Source: Actinomycetes bacterium (GTDB lineage: Bacteria; Actinomycetota; Acidimicrobiia; Acidimicrobiales; Palsa-688). Taken from it: a stretch of 28,141 nt of DNA. Under the pieces are notes generated by a model, which saw nothing but the letters and a program-made list of their open reading frames with translations, did no database searches and was not told where the DNA came from. Positions 1 to 8,111 of this stretch are shown here, in pieces. Position numbers and translations under genes: made by a program. How positions within the stretch are numbered: position 1 is the first letter of the stretch; each line of letters opens with the position of its first letter. The DNA lies in NCBI GenBank assembly GCA_021808425.1, contig JAKBBS010000021.1, positions 1 through 28,141 of the forward strand. Direction: 5' to 3'.

Positions 1-2270
1 ACCACGCGAACGCCAAGGTCATCTTCCTCATAAGCTCTCACTTGGAGACCGGCCACTACTTCAATCCTCACGCCCAACGCATCACAGAAGCACGCCAGCG
101 CGGCGCGAAGGTGATCGTCGTCGACGTAAGGCTCTCCAATACGGCCACCCACGCCGACTTCTGGCTGTCGCCACGACCCGGTTCGGAAGCTGCAATCAAT
201 CTGGCGATAGCCCGCCACATCATCACGACGGGGCGTGCTAACTGGCAGTTCATTCGCCAGTGGTACAACTGGGAGGAGTACCTCGCAGCGTGCCGGCCGG
301 ACGGTCCGCAAAGCTTCGAAGCTTTCAAGGACGCCCTCGGCGACATCTACGACCACTACACTTTCGACTACGCGGCCGGCGAATCGGGTATCGACTCTGC
401 CGTCCTCGCGGAAGTAGCAGAGGTCGTCGCCGAAGCCGGGACGGCCTTCTCCTGCCACTCGTGGCGTTCGGCGGCGGCCTCCAACCTCGGCGGGTGGCAA
501 GTGAGCCGAACTTTGTTCTTCATCGCTACGCTCCTCGGGGCTGTAGCGACCCCCGGCGGCACTTTCCCGAACGCATACAACAAATTCGTGCCGAAACCCA
601 TCCACACACCGCCGCACCCGAAGGTCTGGCAGGAGCTGTCCTGGCCGGTGGAATACCCCCTCGCCCAAAACGAGTTGAGCTTCCTGCTCCCGCATTTCCT
701 GAAAGAGGGTCGGGGCCGACTCGACACCTATTTCACGAGGGTCTACAACCCTGTTTGGACCAACCCTGACGGCATGACATGGGTGGAGGCGCTGAGCGAC
801 CCTGACCTGGTCGGCTGCTATGTGGCGCTTACCCCCACTTGGAACGAGTCGGCGTATTTCGCGGACTGGGTCCTGCCGATGGGCCATGCTTCCGAACGCC
901 ACGACACGCACTCCTACGAGCAGTACGACGGGCAGTGGGTCGGCTTCCGCCAGCCGGTGCTGAGGGCGGCCCGGGAACGGCTCGGAGAGTCGATCACCGA
1001 CACCCGCCAGGTTAATCCCGGGGAGGTCTGGGAAGAGAACGAGTTCTACATCGAGCTGTCGTGGCGGATAGATCCGGACGGCACCCTCGGCATACGCCAG
1101 TACCACGAGTCGAAGTCGAACCCGGGGACCAAACTCACGGTCGACGAGTACTACGGGTGGATGTTCGAGAACTCTGTTCCCGGCCTGCCTGAGGTCGCCG
1201 CAGCAGAAGGGCTGACTCCGCTCGGCTACATGCGCCGCTACGGGGCATTCGAGATTTCGAAGGGTAGGGGCCCGGTCTATTCGGAGGAAGTCCCAAAAGA
1301 CGAGCTATCCGACGTGGTGGTTGGCCCGTTCGGTCGTGTGTACACTGCGACGCCGAAGCCGGCCGACTCCAATATCGTGCCGATGGGAAGTCCGCCACCC
1401 GATGACTCCGGGCGACGCGCAGTCGGTGTCATGGTCGACGGGACCGTCCGTCGAGGGTTGCCGACCCCGTCGGGCCGTCTGGAGTTCTACTCGTCGACGA
1501 TTGCCGGCTGGGGCTGGCCGGAGCACGCTACGCCCGGCTACATCAAGTCCCACGTGCACCCCGACAGACTCGGAGAAGACGAGATGGTGCTGCTCTCCAC
1601 CTTCAGGTTGCCGACGCAGATACACACCCGTTCGGCCAACAGTAAATGGCTCGACGAGCTGTCGCACACAAACCCCGTTTGGATACACCCGAAAGACGCG
1701 GCACGCCTCGGGATATCCGAAACCGGCGACCTGGTTCGTGTCAGCACCCATATCGGCTACTTCGTAGCGAAAGCATGGATAACGGAGGGCATCCGACCGG
1801 GTGTCGTCGCCTGCAGCCATCACATGGGCCGCTGGAAGCTGGTCGGACACGACGACGTTCGATCCGGGGGAATGATGGCGACCGTAGATCTCGGCCGTGA
1901 CGGATCAGACTGGAGCCTCACCCAGCGCAAGGCTGTCGCCCCGTACAAGTCGTCGGACCCTGACACGATGCGCATCTGGTGGTCGGACACGGGCGTACAC
2001 CAGAACCTCACCTTCGAAGTGCATCCCGACCCGATATCGGGAATGCACTGTTGGCACCAGGCCGTGCGGGTGACCAAGGCAGCACCAGGCGACAGGCACG
2101 GCGACATCGCCGTAGACACAGGGAAATCACGAGCCGCCTACCTTGAGTGGCTCGCAATGGCCCGCCCGGCCGGAAGCCACTCCCCTGACGGCACGCGCCG
2201 GCCGGCATGGCTGATGAGACCCCTCAAGCCCTCCTCAGACACGTTCGTGCTGCAGTCACGTGCGACGTGA
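1..2270 (+). CDS. Molybdopterin oxidoreductase (DMSO reductase family), 3' part, cut by left edge
   Basis: The reading frame is open from base 3 to the TGA at 2268-2270, giving 755 visible residues. The N-terminus, where any 4Fe-4S ligands and twin-arginine signal would be, lies outside the window. The visible start is the Rossmann-like part of a bis-MGD enzyme: GAKVIVVDVRLSNTATHADF followed by LSPRPGSEAAINLAIA, as in the family's 'GAK-DPR-TA-RPGtD' region. The C-terminal dinucleotide-binding domain is clear near 1590-1850: LPTQIHTRSANSKW, HTNPVWIHPKDAARLGI, GDLVRV, and VACSHHMGRW. The substrate cannot be read from this. The family covers reductases, dehydrogenases and acetylene-hydratase-like enzymes, and the metal-ligand residue is not in view. 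The gene overlaps the following TorD-like chaperone by 11 nt, so the two are translationally coupled. An iron-sulfur electron-transfer subunit would be expected to the left. Confidence 0.93.
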   Translation, partial: HANAKVIFLISSHLETGHYFNPHAQRITEARQRGAKVIVVDVRLSNTATHADFWLSPRPGSEAAINLAIARHIITTGRANWQFIRQWYNWEEYLAACRPDGPQSFEAFKDALGDIYDHYTFDYAAGESGIDSAVLAEVAEVVAEAGTAFSCHSWRSAAASNLGGWQVSRTLFFIATLLGAVATPGGTFPNAYNKFVPKPIHTPPHPKVWQELSWPVEYPLAQNELSFLLPHFLKEGRGRLDTYFTRVYNPVWTNPDGMTWVEALSDPDLVGCYVALTPTWNESAYFADWVLPMGHASERHDTHSYEQYDGQWVGFRQPVLRAARERLGESITDTRQVNPGEVWEENEFYIELSWRIDPDGTLGIRQYHESKSNPGTKLTVDEYYGWMFENSVPGLPEVAAAEGLTPLGYMRRYGAFEISKGRGPVYSEEVPKDELSDVVVGPFGRVYTATPKPADSNIVPMGSPPPDDSGRRAVGVMVDGTVRRGLPTPSGRLEFYSSTIAGWGWPEHATPGYIKSHVHPDRLGEDEMVLLSTFRLPTQIHTRSANSKWLDELSHTNPVWIHPKDAARLGISETGDLVRVSTHIGYFVAKAWITEGIRPGVVACSHHMGRWKLVGHDDVRSGGMMATVDLGRDGSDWSLTQRKAVAPYKSSDPDTMRIWWSDTGVHQNLTFEVHPDPISGMHCWHQAVRVTKAAPGDRHGDIAVDTGKSRAAYLEWLAMARPAGSHSPDGTRRPAWLMRPLKPSSDTFVLQSRAT

Positions 2271-3183
2271 CTCGCACACCTCGGGCTCGCGCGCCGCGCC
2301 AGAGCAGCCGATTGGCGGTGACTCCGGACGCTGGGAGCTTCTGCGTGCGTTGGGTGCCGTCTGCCTGCAGCCGCCGCCCGCGTCGGATCAGCTCTGTGAC
2401 GCCCTCGGCATTGCAAGGTGGCAGCGAGCGGAGCACACCGGCGTGTTCGTCCTCGATCTGTCACCACACTCCTCCATCTACTTGGGTGCCGAAGGTGGCA
2501 TCGGCGGGATCGCAGCAGAAACGGCCGCGGGCATCTGGCGCACCCTGGGTCTGAAGCCCCCCGGCGACGCTGACCACATAGGCACACTGCTCGCCCTGTA
2601 CGCGCACCTCGGCGAGAGCGCCGGCTCTTGCCAGACCGAAGCGGCCGAGAAGCGCCTAGAGCATGCCCGCCAGGTTCTTTTGTGGGAACACTTGTGGAGC
2701 TGGGTTCCCTTCTACCTTGAGGCGCTGACCGGCCAGCCGGAGAGCCCTGCGGCCGCGAGACAGTGGGCCGCGGTGCTGTCGTCAGCCCTCGACCAAGAAG
2801 CGCGCTGGAGCGAACCACCGCAGGTGTTGCCGTCCGTGCTTCGCGACGCACCACCGCCACTTGGCGAAGACCCTTCCGTAGACGATCTAGTCAAATCGGT
2901 TGCCACGCCTGTTTCCAGCGGCTTCATCCTCACCTTCTCCGACCTGACACGCTGCGCCGCAGCGGCGGGCGTGGGACTCCGGCGCGGCGAACGGCGCTTC
3001 GCCTTGCGAGCGATGCTCGAACAGGATCCTGCTTCCACCCTGTCGTGGTTGTCGTCACACGCCCGGCGTTGGGAGGACTGGTTCTCGGCGAGAGCAGAAG
3101 CGAAGCACCCCGGGGAGCTCATATTCGAATGGTGGGCGCAGCGCGCCGGCCATACTGCCCGCAACTTGCGATCACTTCTCTGA
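2260..3183 (+). CDS. TorD/DmsD-family chaperone for the molybdoenzyme
   Basis: This 307-aa protein starts at GTG 2260, overlapping the end of the oxidoreductase by 11 nt. The all-helical TorD signature is visible in the middle: PGDADHIGTLLALYAHL (the family's 'E/P-x-D-H' helix) and, about 50 residues on, LLWEHLWSWVPFYLEAL, matching the 'H-L-x-W-x-P-x-F' helix. TorD proteins bind the apo-molybdoenzyme and its signal peptide until the cofactor is inserted, so this one probably serves the upstream gene. At 307 aa it is longer than the typical ~200-220 aa. The extra length is at the C-terminus (about residue 200 on), rich in Arg/Ala and containing W-x-x-W-x-S-A-R-like helices of unknown role. The first ~30 residues look unstructured, so an internal start is possible. 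No terminator is evident in the short gap before the convergent toxin gene. Confidence 0.82.
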   Translation: MRRDSHTSGSRAAPEQPIGGDSGRWELLRALGAVCLQPPPASDQLCDALGIARWQRAEHTGVFVLDLSPHSSIYLGAEGGIGGIAAETAAGIWRTLGLKPPGDADHIGTLLALYAHLGESAGSCQTEAAEKRLEHARQVLLWEHLWSWVPFYLEALTGQPESPAAARQWAAVLSSALDQEARWSEPPQVLPSVLRDAPPPLGEDPSVDDLVKSVATPVSSGFILTFSDLTRCAAAAGVGLRRGERRFALRAMLEQDPASTLSWLSSHARRWEDWFSARAEAKHPGELIFEWWAQRAGHTARNLRSLL

Positions 3184-3218
3184 CGGACCCGCTCGCCACA
3201 TAGCATCGGCTGGGCGTT

Positions 3219-3596
3219 TCATCGCCGAAGGAAGGCGACAGCATCAGGTGCGAGCGTTCGCTCGATGACCAGCCGTTCCAACGCAACGGTGACGGAGCCG
3301 ATGAAGGATCGGTCCTGGGGGAAGGTCTTGGACGAGATCAGGACGATGCCCGCATGGCCTCTCCCTGAAGCCTTGTAGAGGTTGTCGAGCGGTACGAAGT
3401 CCTTGACGTTCTTCGTGACCACAGCGCGCCCGGCAACGGTGGCAGCGGCGAGCAGTTGTTCGTCGGACAGTCCGACGAGGGATGGTTCTTTGACGACTGC
3501 TACGACATCGAGGCCCCGGTCGCGGAGGTGGATCGCAATCTGTCCGCTCAGCATCTCGTCGAGGAGAAGGGCCGGCCCTGAGCGCTTAGCGGGCAA
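3219..3596 (-). CDS. DUF5615 PIN-like toxin of a toxin-antitoxin pair
   Basis: A 125-aa PIN-like protein. It opens with LLLDEMLSGQIAIHLRDRG and then has the acidic pattern of the DUF5615/COG4634 family: DE near the N-terminus, LSDEQLLAAA (family 'D-e-e-l-l-a-w-A') and VVTKNVKDFVPL (family 'T-x-N-x-x-D-F'). These acidic positions would bind metal in a PIN-type RNase fold. The start codon overlaps the end of the upstream DUF433-like gene by 11 nt, the usual antitoxin-then-toxin order. Nuclease activity and target are inferred from the fold; no substrate can be named. It is convergent with the TorD gene, leaving only 35 nt between the stops. Confidence 0.8.
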   Translation of the reverse strand: MPAKRSGPALLLDEMLSGQIAIHLRDRGLDVVAVVKEPSLVGLSDEQLLAAATVAGRAVVTKNVKDFVPLDNLYKASGRGHAGIVLISSKTFPQDRSFIGSVTVALERLVIERTLAPDAVAFLRR

Positions 3597-4032
3597 GCAA
3601 GTCGCGTTGGTTCCGCCAAGCCAGCTCGGCGTTGGTTTCGGCGAGAGAGGCGGCGGCGATCTCGGCGTCGATGTCGTCGGAATGGCTGGCCCAGTAGTTC
3701 AAGGCCGTGCGAACCATTCGCAGGGGCGCTCCCGTGTTGTCGACCACGACGGCGAGTACCTCCTCGTCATCCAGCTCGGACTCAATCGCACGCGCCTGCT
3801 TGACCGCTGCGATCAATTCCCATACGTCAGGACCGCCCGCTACGCCAGCGCGACGCCCGGTCGGCCCATCGCGAAAGACTATGCCAGGGTGCTCGATCAT
3901 CCGTAGCGCCTCATCAACGAGGAGGTTGGCGGCACCGGAAACGGAGAGCCCGGGGCGCGAGGAAGCGAAGCTGACGAGCCGTTGGGCGACGCGCCCGTCG
4001 AAACGCACTGGTGTCGGAGACTTTCGTGCCAT
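3586..4032 (-). CDS. DUF433-like antitoxin with N-terminal ribbon-helix-like segment
   Basis: A 148-aa protein, ATG at 4030-4032. The N-terminal ~45 residues (TPVRFDGRVAQRLVSFASSR and ANLLVDEALRM) look like a DNA-binding strand-helix-helix segment. The middle (HPGIVFRDGPTGRRAGVAGG, then PDVWELIAAVKQ) matches the DUF433/COG2442 pattern of antitoxins that partner DUF5615 toxins. A tail, EIAAASLAETNAELAWRNQR, may form the toxin-binding helix. It is larger than minimal DUF433 proteins (~75-110 aa). An 8-bp perfect palindrome directly abuts the start codon (see the operator at 4032-4050), consistent with autorepression. Assignment rests on motif resemblance plus the pairing with the downstream toxin. 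Confidence 0.75.
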   Translation of the reverse strand: MARKSPTPVRFDGRVAQRLVSFASSRPGLSVSGAANLLVDEALRMIEHPGIVFRDGPTGRRAGVAGGPDVWELIAAVKQARAIESELDDEEVLAVVVDNTGAPLRMVRTALNYWASHSDDIDAEIAAASLAETNAELAWRNQRDLLAR

Positions 4033-4050
4033 CGACTACAGCGTAGTCGA
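4032..4050 (-). promoter_or_regulatory. Palindromic operator / probable leaderless promoter of the DUF433-DUF5615 pair
   Basis: TCGACTAC-agc-GTAGTCGA is a perfect 8-bp inverted repeat with a 3-nt centre. Its first base is the last base of the minus-strand antitoxin ATG. On the minus strand, TACGCT lies inside it 7 nt before the ATG, a spacing that fits a -10 box for a leaderless transcript. Such placement would allow direct repression by the antitoxin. The palindrome is seen; the function is inferred. Confidence 0.55.
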
Positions 4051-4251
4051 GCAGAGTTGCTGAGCGAGGAGAAGTCGGCGATCTCGGCACGAGGTTGCTC
4101 AGTAGGCGATACTCGATGGGTCACGGGTGTAGGTCCTGCTTTAGGAGTTGGTTGCTCTCGAAAGAACCTACGCCCGTCGACTTTTACACCAGAGGATGGA
4201 CGCCACCGTCTCCGGCGTCCCAGCCGCGAGAACGTTGAGAGGGAGGAAGCC

Positions 4252-5031
4252 ATGGAAGATAACCACGATGGATACCGCTCTATTCGCCTCGAGCAATCAG
4301 GCGAAGTCCTGACGGTCATCATGGCGCGACCGGAAAGGCGCAACGCGGTGGACGGAACCATGTCAGACGAGCTCGCTCGGGCATTCGAATACTTCGAAGA
4401 TTCCAACGAACTATCCGCGGCCGTTCTCTACGGCGACGGAGGGACCTTCTGTGCGGGAGCCGACCTCAAAGCGATCGGAACTCCTCGCGAGAACCGGGTC
4501 ACTTCGAGGGGACACGGACCAATGGGACCGACGCGAATGACACTCTCCAAACCGGTCATCGCCGCTGTCGAAGGCTACGCCGTCGCGGGCGGTCTCGAGC
4601 TTGCTATCTGGTGTGATCTCCGGGTCGTCGCCGATGACGCTGTGTTCGGCGTTTTCTGCCGCCGGTGGGGCGTGCCGCTCGTCGATGGAGGCAGCGTCCG
4701 GCTTCCGCGTCTGATCGGCACCAGTCGTGCGCTTGACATGATCCTTACAGGAAGGCCGGTCGGTGCTGTCGAAGCAGCGGAATTCGGACTTGCCAACCGA
4801 GTCGTGGCGCCAGGCCTCGCTCGCCAAGAAGCGGAGGCTCTGGCCTCGGCACTCTGTGCGTTCCCGCAGCGCTGCCTACGAAACGACTTGCGTTCGCTAC
4901 ATTACGAGCATGGTCGTGACGAAGCCGATGCCATGGCCTTCGAGCTTTTGGTCGGCCGTGAATCTCTCGCCGCTGGCGCAGCCGAAGGCGTGGCGCGTTT
5001 CGCGGCGGGAGCCGGTCGCCACGGATCGTAA
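4252..5031 (+). CDS. Enoyl-CoA hydratase/isomerase (crotonase) family protein
   Basis: A 259-aa protein, the usual crotonase length. I place the start at ATG 4252 because a strong Shine-Dalgarno (GGGAGGAAG, 4241-4249) precedes it; an upstream in-frame extension to 3982 is not supported. Crotonase landmarks: ARPERRNAVDGTM (CoA-binding loop), TFCAGADLKAI (oxyanion hole around Ala68), GYAVAGGLELAIWCDLRV (second oxyanion NH at Gly114) and VDGGSVRLPRLIG. The two catalytic glutamates of enoyl-CoA hydratase (rat mitochondrial Glu144/Glu164) are not kept: Cys136 and Asp162 occupy these places in FCRRWGVP and ALDMILTG. The CoA-thioester fold is secure, but plain hydratase activity is doubtful. It has no metabolic neighbours in the window and reads as a single-gene unit. 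Confidence 0.9.
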   Translation: MEDNHDGYRSIRLEQSGEVLTVIMARPERRNAVDGTMSDELARAFEYFEDSNELSAAVLYGDGGTFCAGADLKAIGTPRENRVTSRGHGPMGPTRMTLSKPVIAAVEGYAVAGGLELAIWCDLRVVADDAVFGVFCRRWGVPLVDGGSVRLPRLIGTSRALDMILTGRPVGAVEAAEFGLANRVVAPGLARQEAEALASALCAFPQRCLRNDLRSLHYEHGRDEADAMAFELLVGRESLAAGAAEGVARFAAGAGRHGS

Positions 5032-5212
5032 CTGAAGGCGTCTGGTCTACAGACCCGGGCGATCACCCGATTCGGCCGCCAAAGCGTCTGGCGGGGGTAG
5101 GTACTGATATGCTCCGGATGCAGACGGGAGTGCAATGACGCAAATGAGCCACTCTTGTGTCTATTTGGTGATATCATGAGTCGATTACTTCCCCGACTAC
5201 ACAGGAGTCACC

Positions 5213-5593
5213 TTGGCAGCCAAACTCGTAGTGACCGCCAGCAAAGGCGGCAGCCGCATATCTCTCGTAGGTACTAGCGGAACAGAGCTACTTGGATCAA
5301 AGACCTTTGACGAGCCTCGCGCCAAGGGCGCGACACTGAGATCGCTCAAGAGCCTTCTCGGTGAGGACATCGTCGTCGAAGACCACACTCTCTCCGATGG
5401 ACGTGCAAGCCGACTGGCTAAAGGTTCCCCAGTGGCGCCTTCAGCGCCAGTTGTCGTCGAGGAGGCCCCACAGCCCAAGGCTCGAACCCGAGCAAAGTCC
5501 GCTACCAAGGCTCCAGCGAAGACATCCCCCAAGGCAGCAGCCAAGGCTCCGGCGAAGCCGGCCGGCCGTTCACGCAAACAAGCCGCCAAATAG
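5213..5593 (+). CDS. Small protein with histone-H1-like Lys/Ala/Pro tail, possible nucleoid protein
   Basis: A 126-aa protein from TTG 5213, chosen because AGGAG (5203-5207) sits 5 nt upstream. It has two parts. Residues ~1-60 form a compact beta-rich domain (KLVVTASKGGSRISLVGTSG, then KTFDEPRAKGATLRSLKSLL, then DIVVEDHT) that resembles, distantly, the DUF1508/YegP two-strand-helix unit. After a proline-rich linker, residues ~85-126 are a basic tail of K-A-P-A-K type repeats (TKAPAKTSPKAAAKAPAKPA) ending in GRSRKQAAK, like bacterial histone-H1-like proteins and the tails of actinobacterial HU/HupB. DNA or RNA binding is inferred from the charge. The gene stands alone and is followed by a hairpin at 5646-5678. 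Confidence 0.72.
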   Translation: MAAKLVVTASKGGSRISLVGTSGTELLGSKTFDEPRAKGATLRSLKSLLGEDIVVEDHTLSDGRASRLAKGSPVAPSAPVVVEEAPQPKARTRAKSATKAPAKTSPKAAAKAPAKPAGRSRKQAAK

Positions 5594-5645
5594 CCGTCGC
5601 CTAACTGCAGGGCCTCTCGAGAGCCCGACAATCGACGAAGTCCCA

Positions 5646-5678
5646 CGACAGGCCAGACCGTTACGGTTTGGCCTGTCG
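5646..5678 (+). terminator. Hairpin after the histone-like gene
   Basis: CGACAGGCCAGACC pairs with GGTTTGGCCTGTCG (14-bp stem with one G-U pair) around a 5-nt loop, about 55 nt after the stop codon. There is no U tract, as is common for GC-rich actinobacterial terminators. It may also terminate transcription coming from the right. Confidence 0.65.
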
Positions 5679-5769
5679 CATTCTCGGCGAGCCTCGTCGT
5701 CAGCACTCTCTGTGCTCGTGTCGTCCGAGGTCGTCCCGCCCGACTTCGCAGAGGCAGTATTCAGAATGG

Positions 5770-6220
5770 CTATGCGAGCACCTTTGCCAAGAACTCTCGT
5801 GTGCTCGGATGACTGGGTTCGCTTAGCACCGACTTCGGGTGACCGGATTCGACTACCACGCCGTCATCCATGAAGATGGCCTGGTCGGCGACTTCACGGC
5901 GAATCCTATTTCATGCGTGACGACGATCATCGTCATGCCGTCGGACGCCAAGTCGCGCATTACGTCGAGTACCTCGCCGACGAGCTCCGGATCCAACGCC
6001 GAGGTCGGCTCGTCGAAGAGCATCAGTTTCGGCTGCAAAGCGAGCGCTCGCGCGATCGTTACCCTCTGCTGTTGGCCTCCGGACAGTTGCTTCGGATAGG
6101 AACGCAGCTTCCCTGCTAAGCCCACCCGGGCCAGGAGTCGGGTGGCTCGCTCTGACACGACCGTAGTTGACTCCGTGGGCCGCCGACTCGCAAAGGGCGA
6201 CCTCGATGGATTCGAGCTGT
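5770..6220 (-). pseudogene. C-terminal half of an amino-acid ABC transporter ATPase, frameshifted
   Basis: Minus-strand fragments match the polar amino-acid (GlnQ/HisP-like) ATPase. The readable part has [20 protein letters not shown], signature [15 protein letters not shown], Walker [17 protein letters not shown] and H-loop [12 protein letters not shown]. Just after GFA one base appears to be missing; the expected ending, [18 protein letters not shown] and a tail FLAKVLA, continues in the neighbouring frame to the TAG at 5770-5772. Upstream of residue 'SERATRLL' the sequence also slips frame ([15 protein letters not shown]). The Walker A and first ~100 residues are gone. No partner permease or binding protein is nearby, so this is a dead remnant. 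On its 5' side it abuts another relic, with which it shares one artificially long open frame. Confidence 0.8.
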
Positions 6221-6259
6221 GCCGAGGCGAGCTGGGCAGAGCACGGTCCGCTGGTCGCC

Positions 6260-7319
6260 CACAATTGTAGGGCTCGGCGATTCGGACGTCTCGGTTAGCG
6301 GCACGAGACCGCCTGGCTAGCCCGCGGGTAGTGATTACCGCTGTGTCTGCGAGCACCGCCCACCATGCGAGGCTGCGTTCTCCAATGTCGATGCGTACGC
6401 TTGACGCAAGGCCGCCTGCTCTGTCCCATTGCCCGGCCTGCCATTCGACGACAACTTTGGCGCCGAGAGGATGCCTCGGGTCGTCGGTGCGAGGATCGAA
6501 CTTTGTCGAGGCAGCCTGCAGCCATTCGACTGCAAGGCCGACATCGCCGCTCAAGGCCAGTAGGGCGGCGCCCGACGTCGGACTGCGATTGCTCGACCTT
6601 CGCCCAGTCACCGCTTTCGATCGCGTCAAGTACCCAGGCATCATCCGCCGCCCGCACCGGTGACGGGCGCCGCGCCGACTGAGCTCCGACAGCGGCCAGG
6701 ACGGGTACTCTAAAATCTGGGCACGCGTAGCGCCGGGCAGTTCCCGCTTCGACCATCCTGTCTAGCACGACCTCCGTCGAGGGATCGGCGGAGGCGCCCA
6801 CGGTCACGACTACCGCGACTTGTGAATCAACTACGGCCGCCGCAAGGTTGCCTACCAGAAGTGTCACCGCGGGATCCACAGTCCCGGTCAGTTCGCTCAA
6901 CACCAGGATAACCGGTAGCTTCGACGCCCACGCGAGGAGTAGCGACGCCAACGCTGCTTCGATATCGACGGTACTTCCGATACCCTCGAACGAAAGCGGA
7001 AGCGCCAGAACTCTGCGCACAGCTTCAGCTGCGTAGCCTAGGCCGGGGGATCCTCAAGAAGTCTCCTGCGAAGCCCCACCTGTATCAGTCCGACGAGCGA
7101 CGTCGGGTCGAGCTCGCTGCAACAAAGAATAACCTCCTGTCCCGCGTCCCGGCCGCTCGCTGCGAGGGCGCCAACGAAAGCACGCCGCCGGCGCCGGTCG
7201 GCTCCAGCGACGATCCAAGTTGTGCCGACAGAAGCGACCACTTCCTCGCATGACGTGCGTAGCGCGCTGCCGGTAACGCCGCTGTCAGCTTCCTGGGGTT
7301 GCCCTAAAATTGCCCTCAT
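6260..7319 (-). pseudogene. Large AAA-type (LuxR/MalT-like) regulator relic, at least two frameshifts
   Basis: Three consecutive minus-strand frames make one degraded protein. Piece 1 (7319-7038): TWIVAGADRRRRRAFVGALA, then ILCCSELDPTSLVGLIQVGL. Piece 2 (about 7040-6595): GLGYAAEAVRRVLALPLSFE, then LPVILVLSELTGTVDPAVTL and VAVVVTVGASADP. Piece 3 (about 6595-6265): [20 protein letters not shown] and [20 protein letters not shown], which looks like TPR-type helices. The order of strand-rich ATPase core then helical repeats resembles the ATP-binding LuxR (LAL) or guanylate-cyclase-associated regulators, but no Walker A (GKS/T) remains and no DNA-binding domain is seen. The joins at ~7040 and ~6595 are single-frame slips. 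The family call is tentative; the decay is clear. Confidence 0.6.
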
Positions 7320-7449
7320 CTACGGAGCACCTCGCCTCGGTGGTGGCAGCCGCTGACGGCCCTAACGCTGCCTCGGTCACCTGTGAGGCTACTTCGCCTG
7401 AGCTGATACATCCACAAGCCCGGTGCCCGGGGCCGCCGCCCGCTTGGGT

Positions 7450-7848
7450 TCATCCTGGACTCTCGACCACGATGCCAAGCTCCTTGGCGGAATCCGCCAT
7501 TCGACGGTCGTAGGTGACGACTGCCCGTAGATCCGCTCCAACGACCTGTGCGGCCGCTAGGTGGATAGCGTCGAGACTTCGCAACTGCATGTTCGGAGAC
7601 AACGTCGCAGCGCGGTCGAGCATTTCTGTGCTCAACATGACCTGGTCGAGGCGGGAGAGCTGTCGACGCGCGTGTGCCAGAGCGGAAGGGCCGCCGATAA
7701 GAACCGCTCTCACCACCTCGACTCGCGCGAGCGCGCTCGTCACGAGATGGTCAGCCCGGTTACGACGCAAGAACCGTCGCAAGGCGTCTGACTCGGCCTC
7801 CCGCTGGACAAGCTTCACCAGCGCGGACGAGTCGAGGTAGAGCCTCAT
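7450..7848 (-). CDS. vapC: VapC-family PIN-domain toxin
   Basis: A 132-aa PIN-domain protein. The conserved acidic residues of the active site are in place: LYLDSSALVKL (Asp6), SALARVEVVRAVL (Glu), SLDAIHLAAAQ (Asp) and VVTYDRRMADSAKELG (Asp). VapC proteins are Mg-dependent endoribonucleases, typically acting on tRNA or rRNA; the target here cannot be predicted. Its ATG overlaps the upstream antitoxin by 4 nt (7845-7848), the standard vapBC coupling. Length is normal for the family and nothing suggests inactivation. Confidence 0.92.
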   Translation of the reverse strand: MRLYLDSSALVKLVQREAESDALRRFLRRNRADHLVTSALARVEVVRAVLIGGPSALAHARRQLSRLDQVMLSTEMLDRAATLSPNMQLRSLDAIHLAAAQVVGADLRAVVTYDRRMADSAKELGIVVESPG

Positions 7849-8111
7849 CGCTCCTCGGCGCGCATCGCTGCCAGACGATCCGAGGCGTCGATGCCATAGT
7901 CGCCCGGCGCGTCGTCGATTACATCGCCCTCACCGGTCGCGCCGAGGACCTTCCCGCTCGCCACGAGGTCCCGCCACCGGTCTTCATGGGCGGGCACAAG
8001 CAGAGCGATGGGCCTCCCCCGATCGGTCACCTCGATCGTCTCTCCTATCGCGACCCGGGCGAGGTACCGACTGGCATTTTGGCGAAGCTCTCTGACCCCG
8101 ATCCGTTCCAT
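7845..8111 (-). CDS. vapB: VapB antitoxin, Phd/YefM-type
   Basis: An 88-aa protein. I choose the ATG at 8109-8111 (MERIGVRELRQNASRYL), not an upstream in-frame codon at 8129, because the family begins with this strand-helix motif and an operator palindrome is centred on this ATG. VGVRELRQNASRYLARV-like residues form the Phd/YefM DNA-binding domain, followed by IEVTDRGRPIALLVP, the second strand pair. The C-terminal part (about residue 55 on) is acidic (GEGDVIDDAPGD) and should wrap the toxin. It is translationally coupled to vapC. Confidence 0.9.
   Translation of the reverse strand: MERIGVRELRQNASRYLARVAIGETIEVTDRGRPIALLVPAHEDRWRDLVASGKVLGATGEGDVIDDAPGDYGIDASDRLAAMRAEER

Noticed and set aside
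3982..4251. N-terminal extension of the crotonase frame
   Set aside because: The extra 90 residues look non-coding and overlap the antitoxin start and operator; the strong ribosome site is at ATG 4252.
5040..5054. Terminator hairpin after the crotonase (GTCTG/CAGAC)
   Set aside because: Only a 5-bp stem with no U tract; too weak to call.
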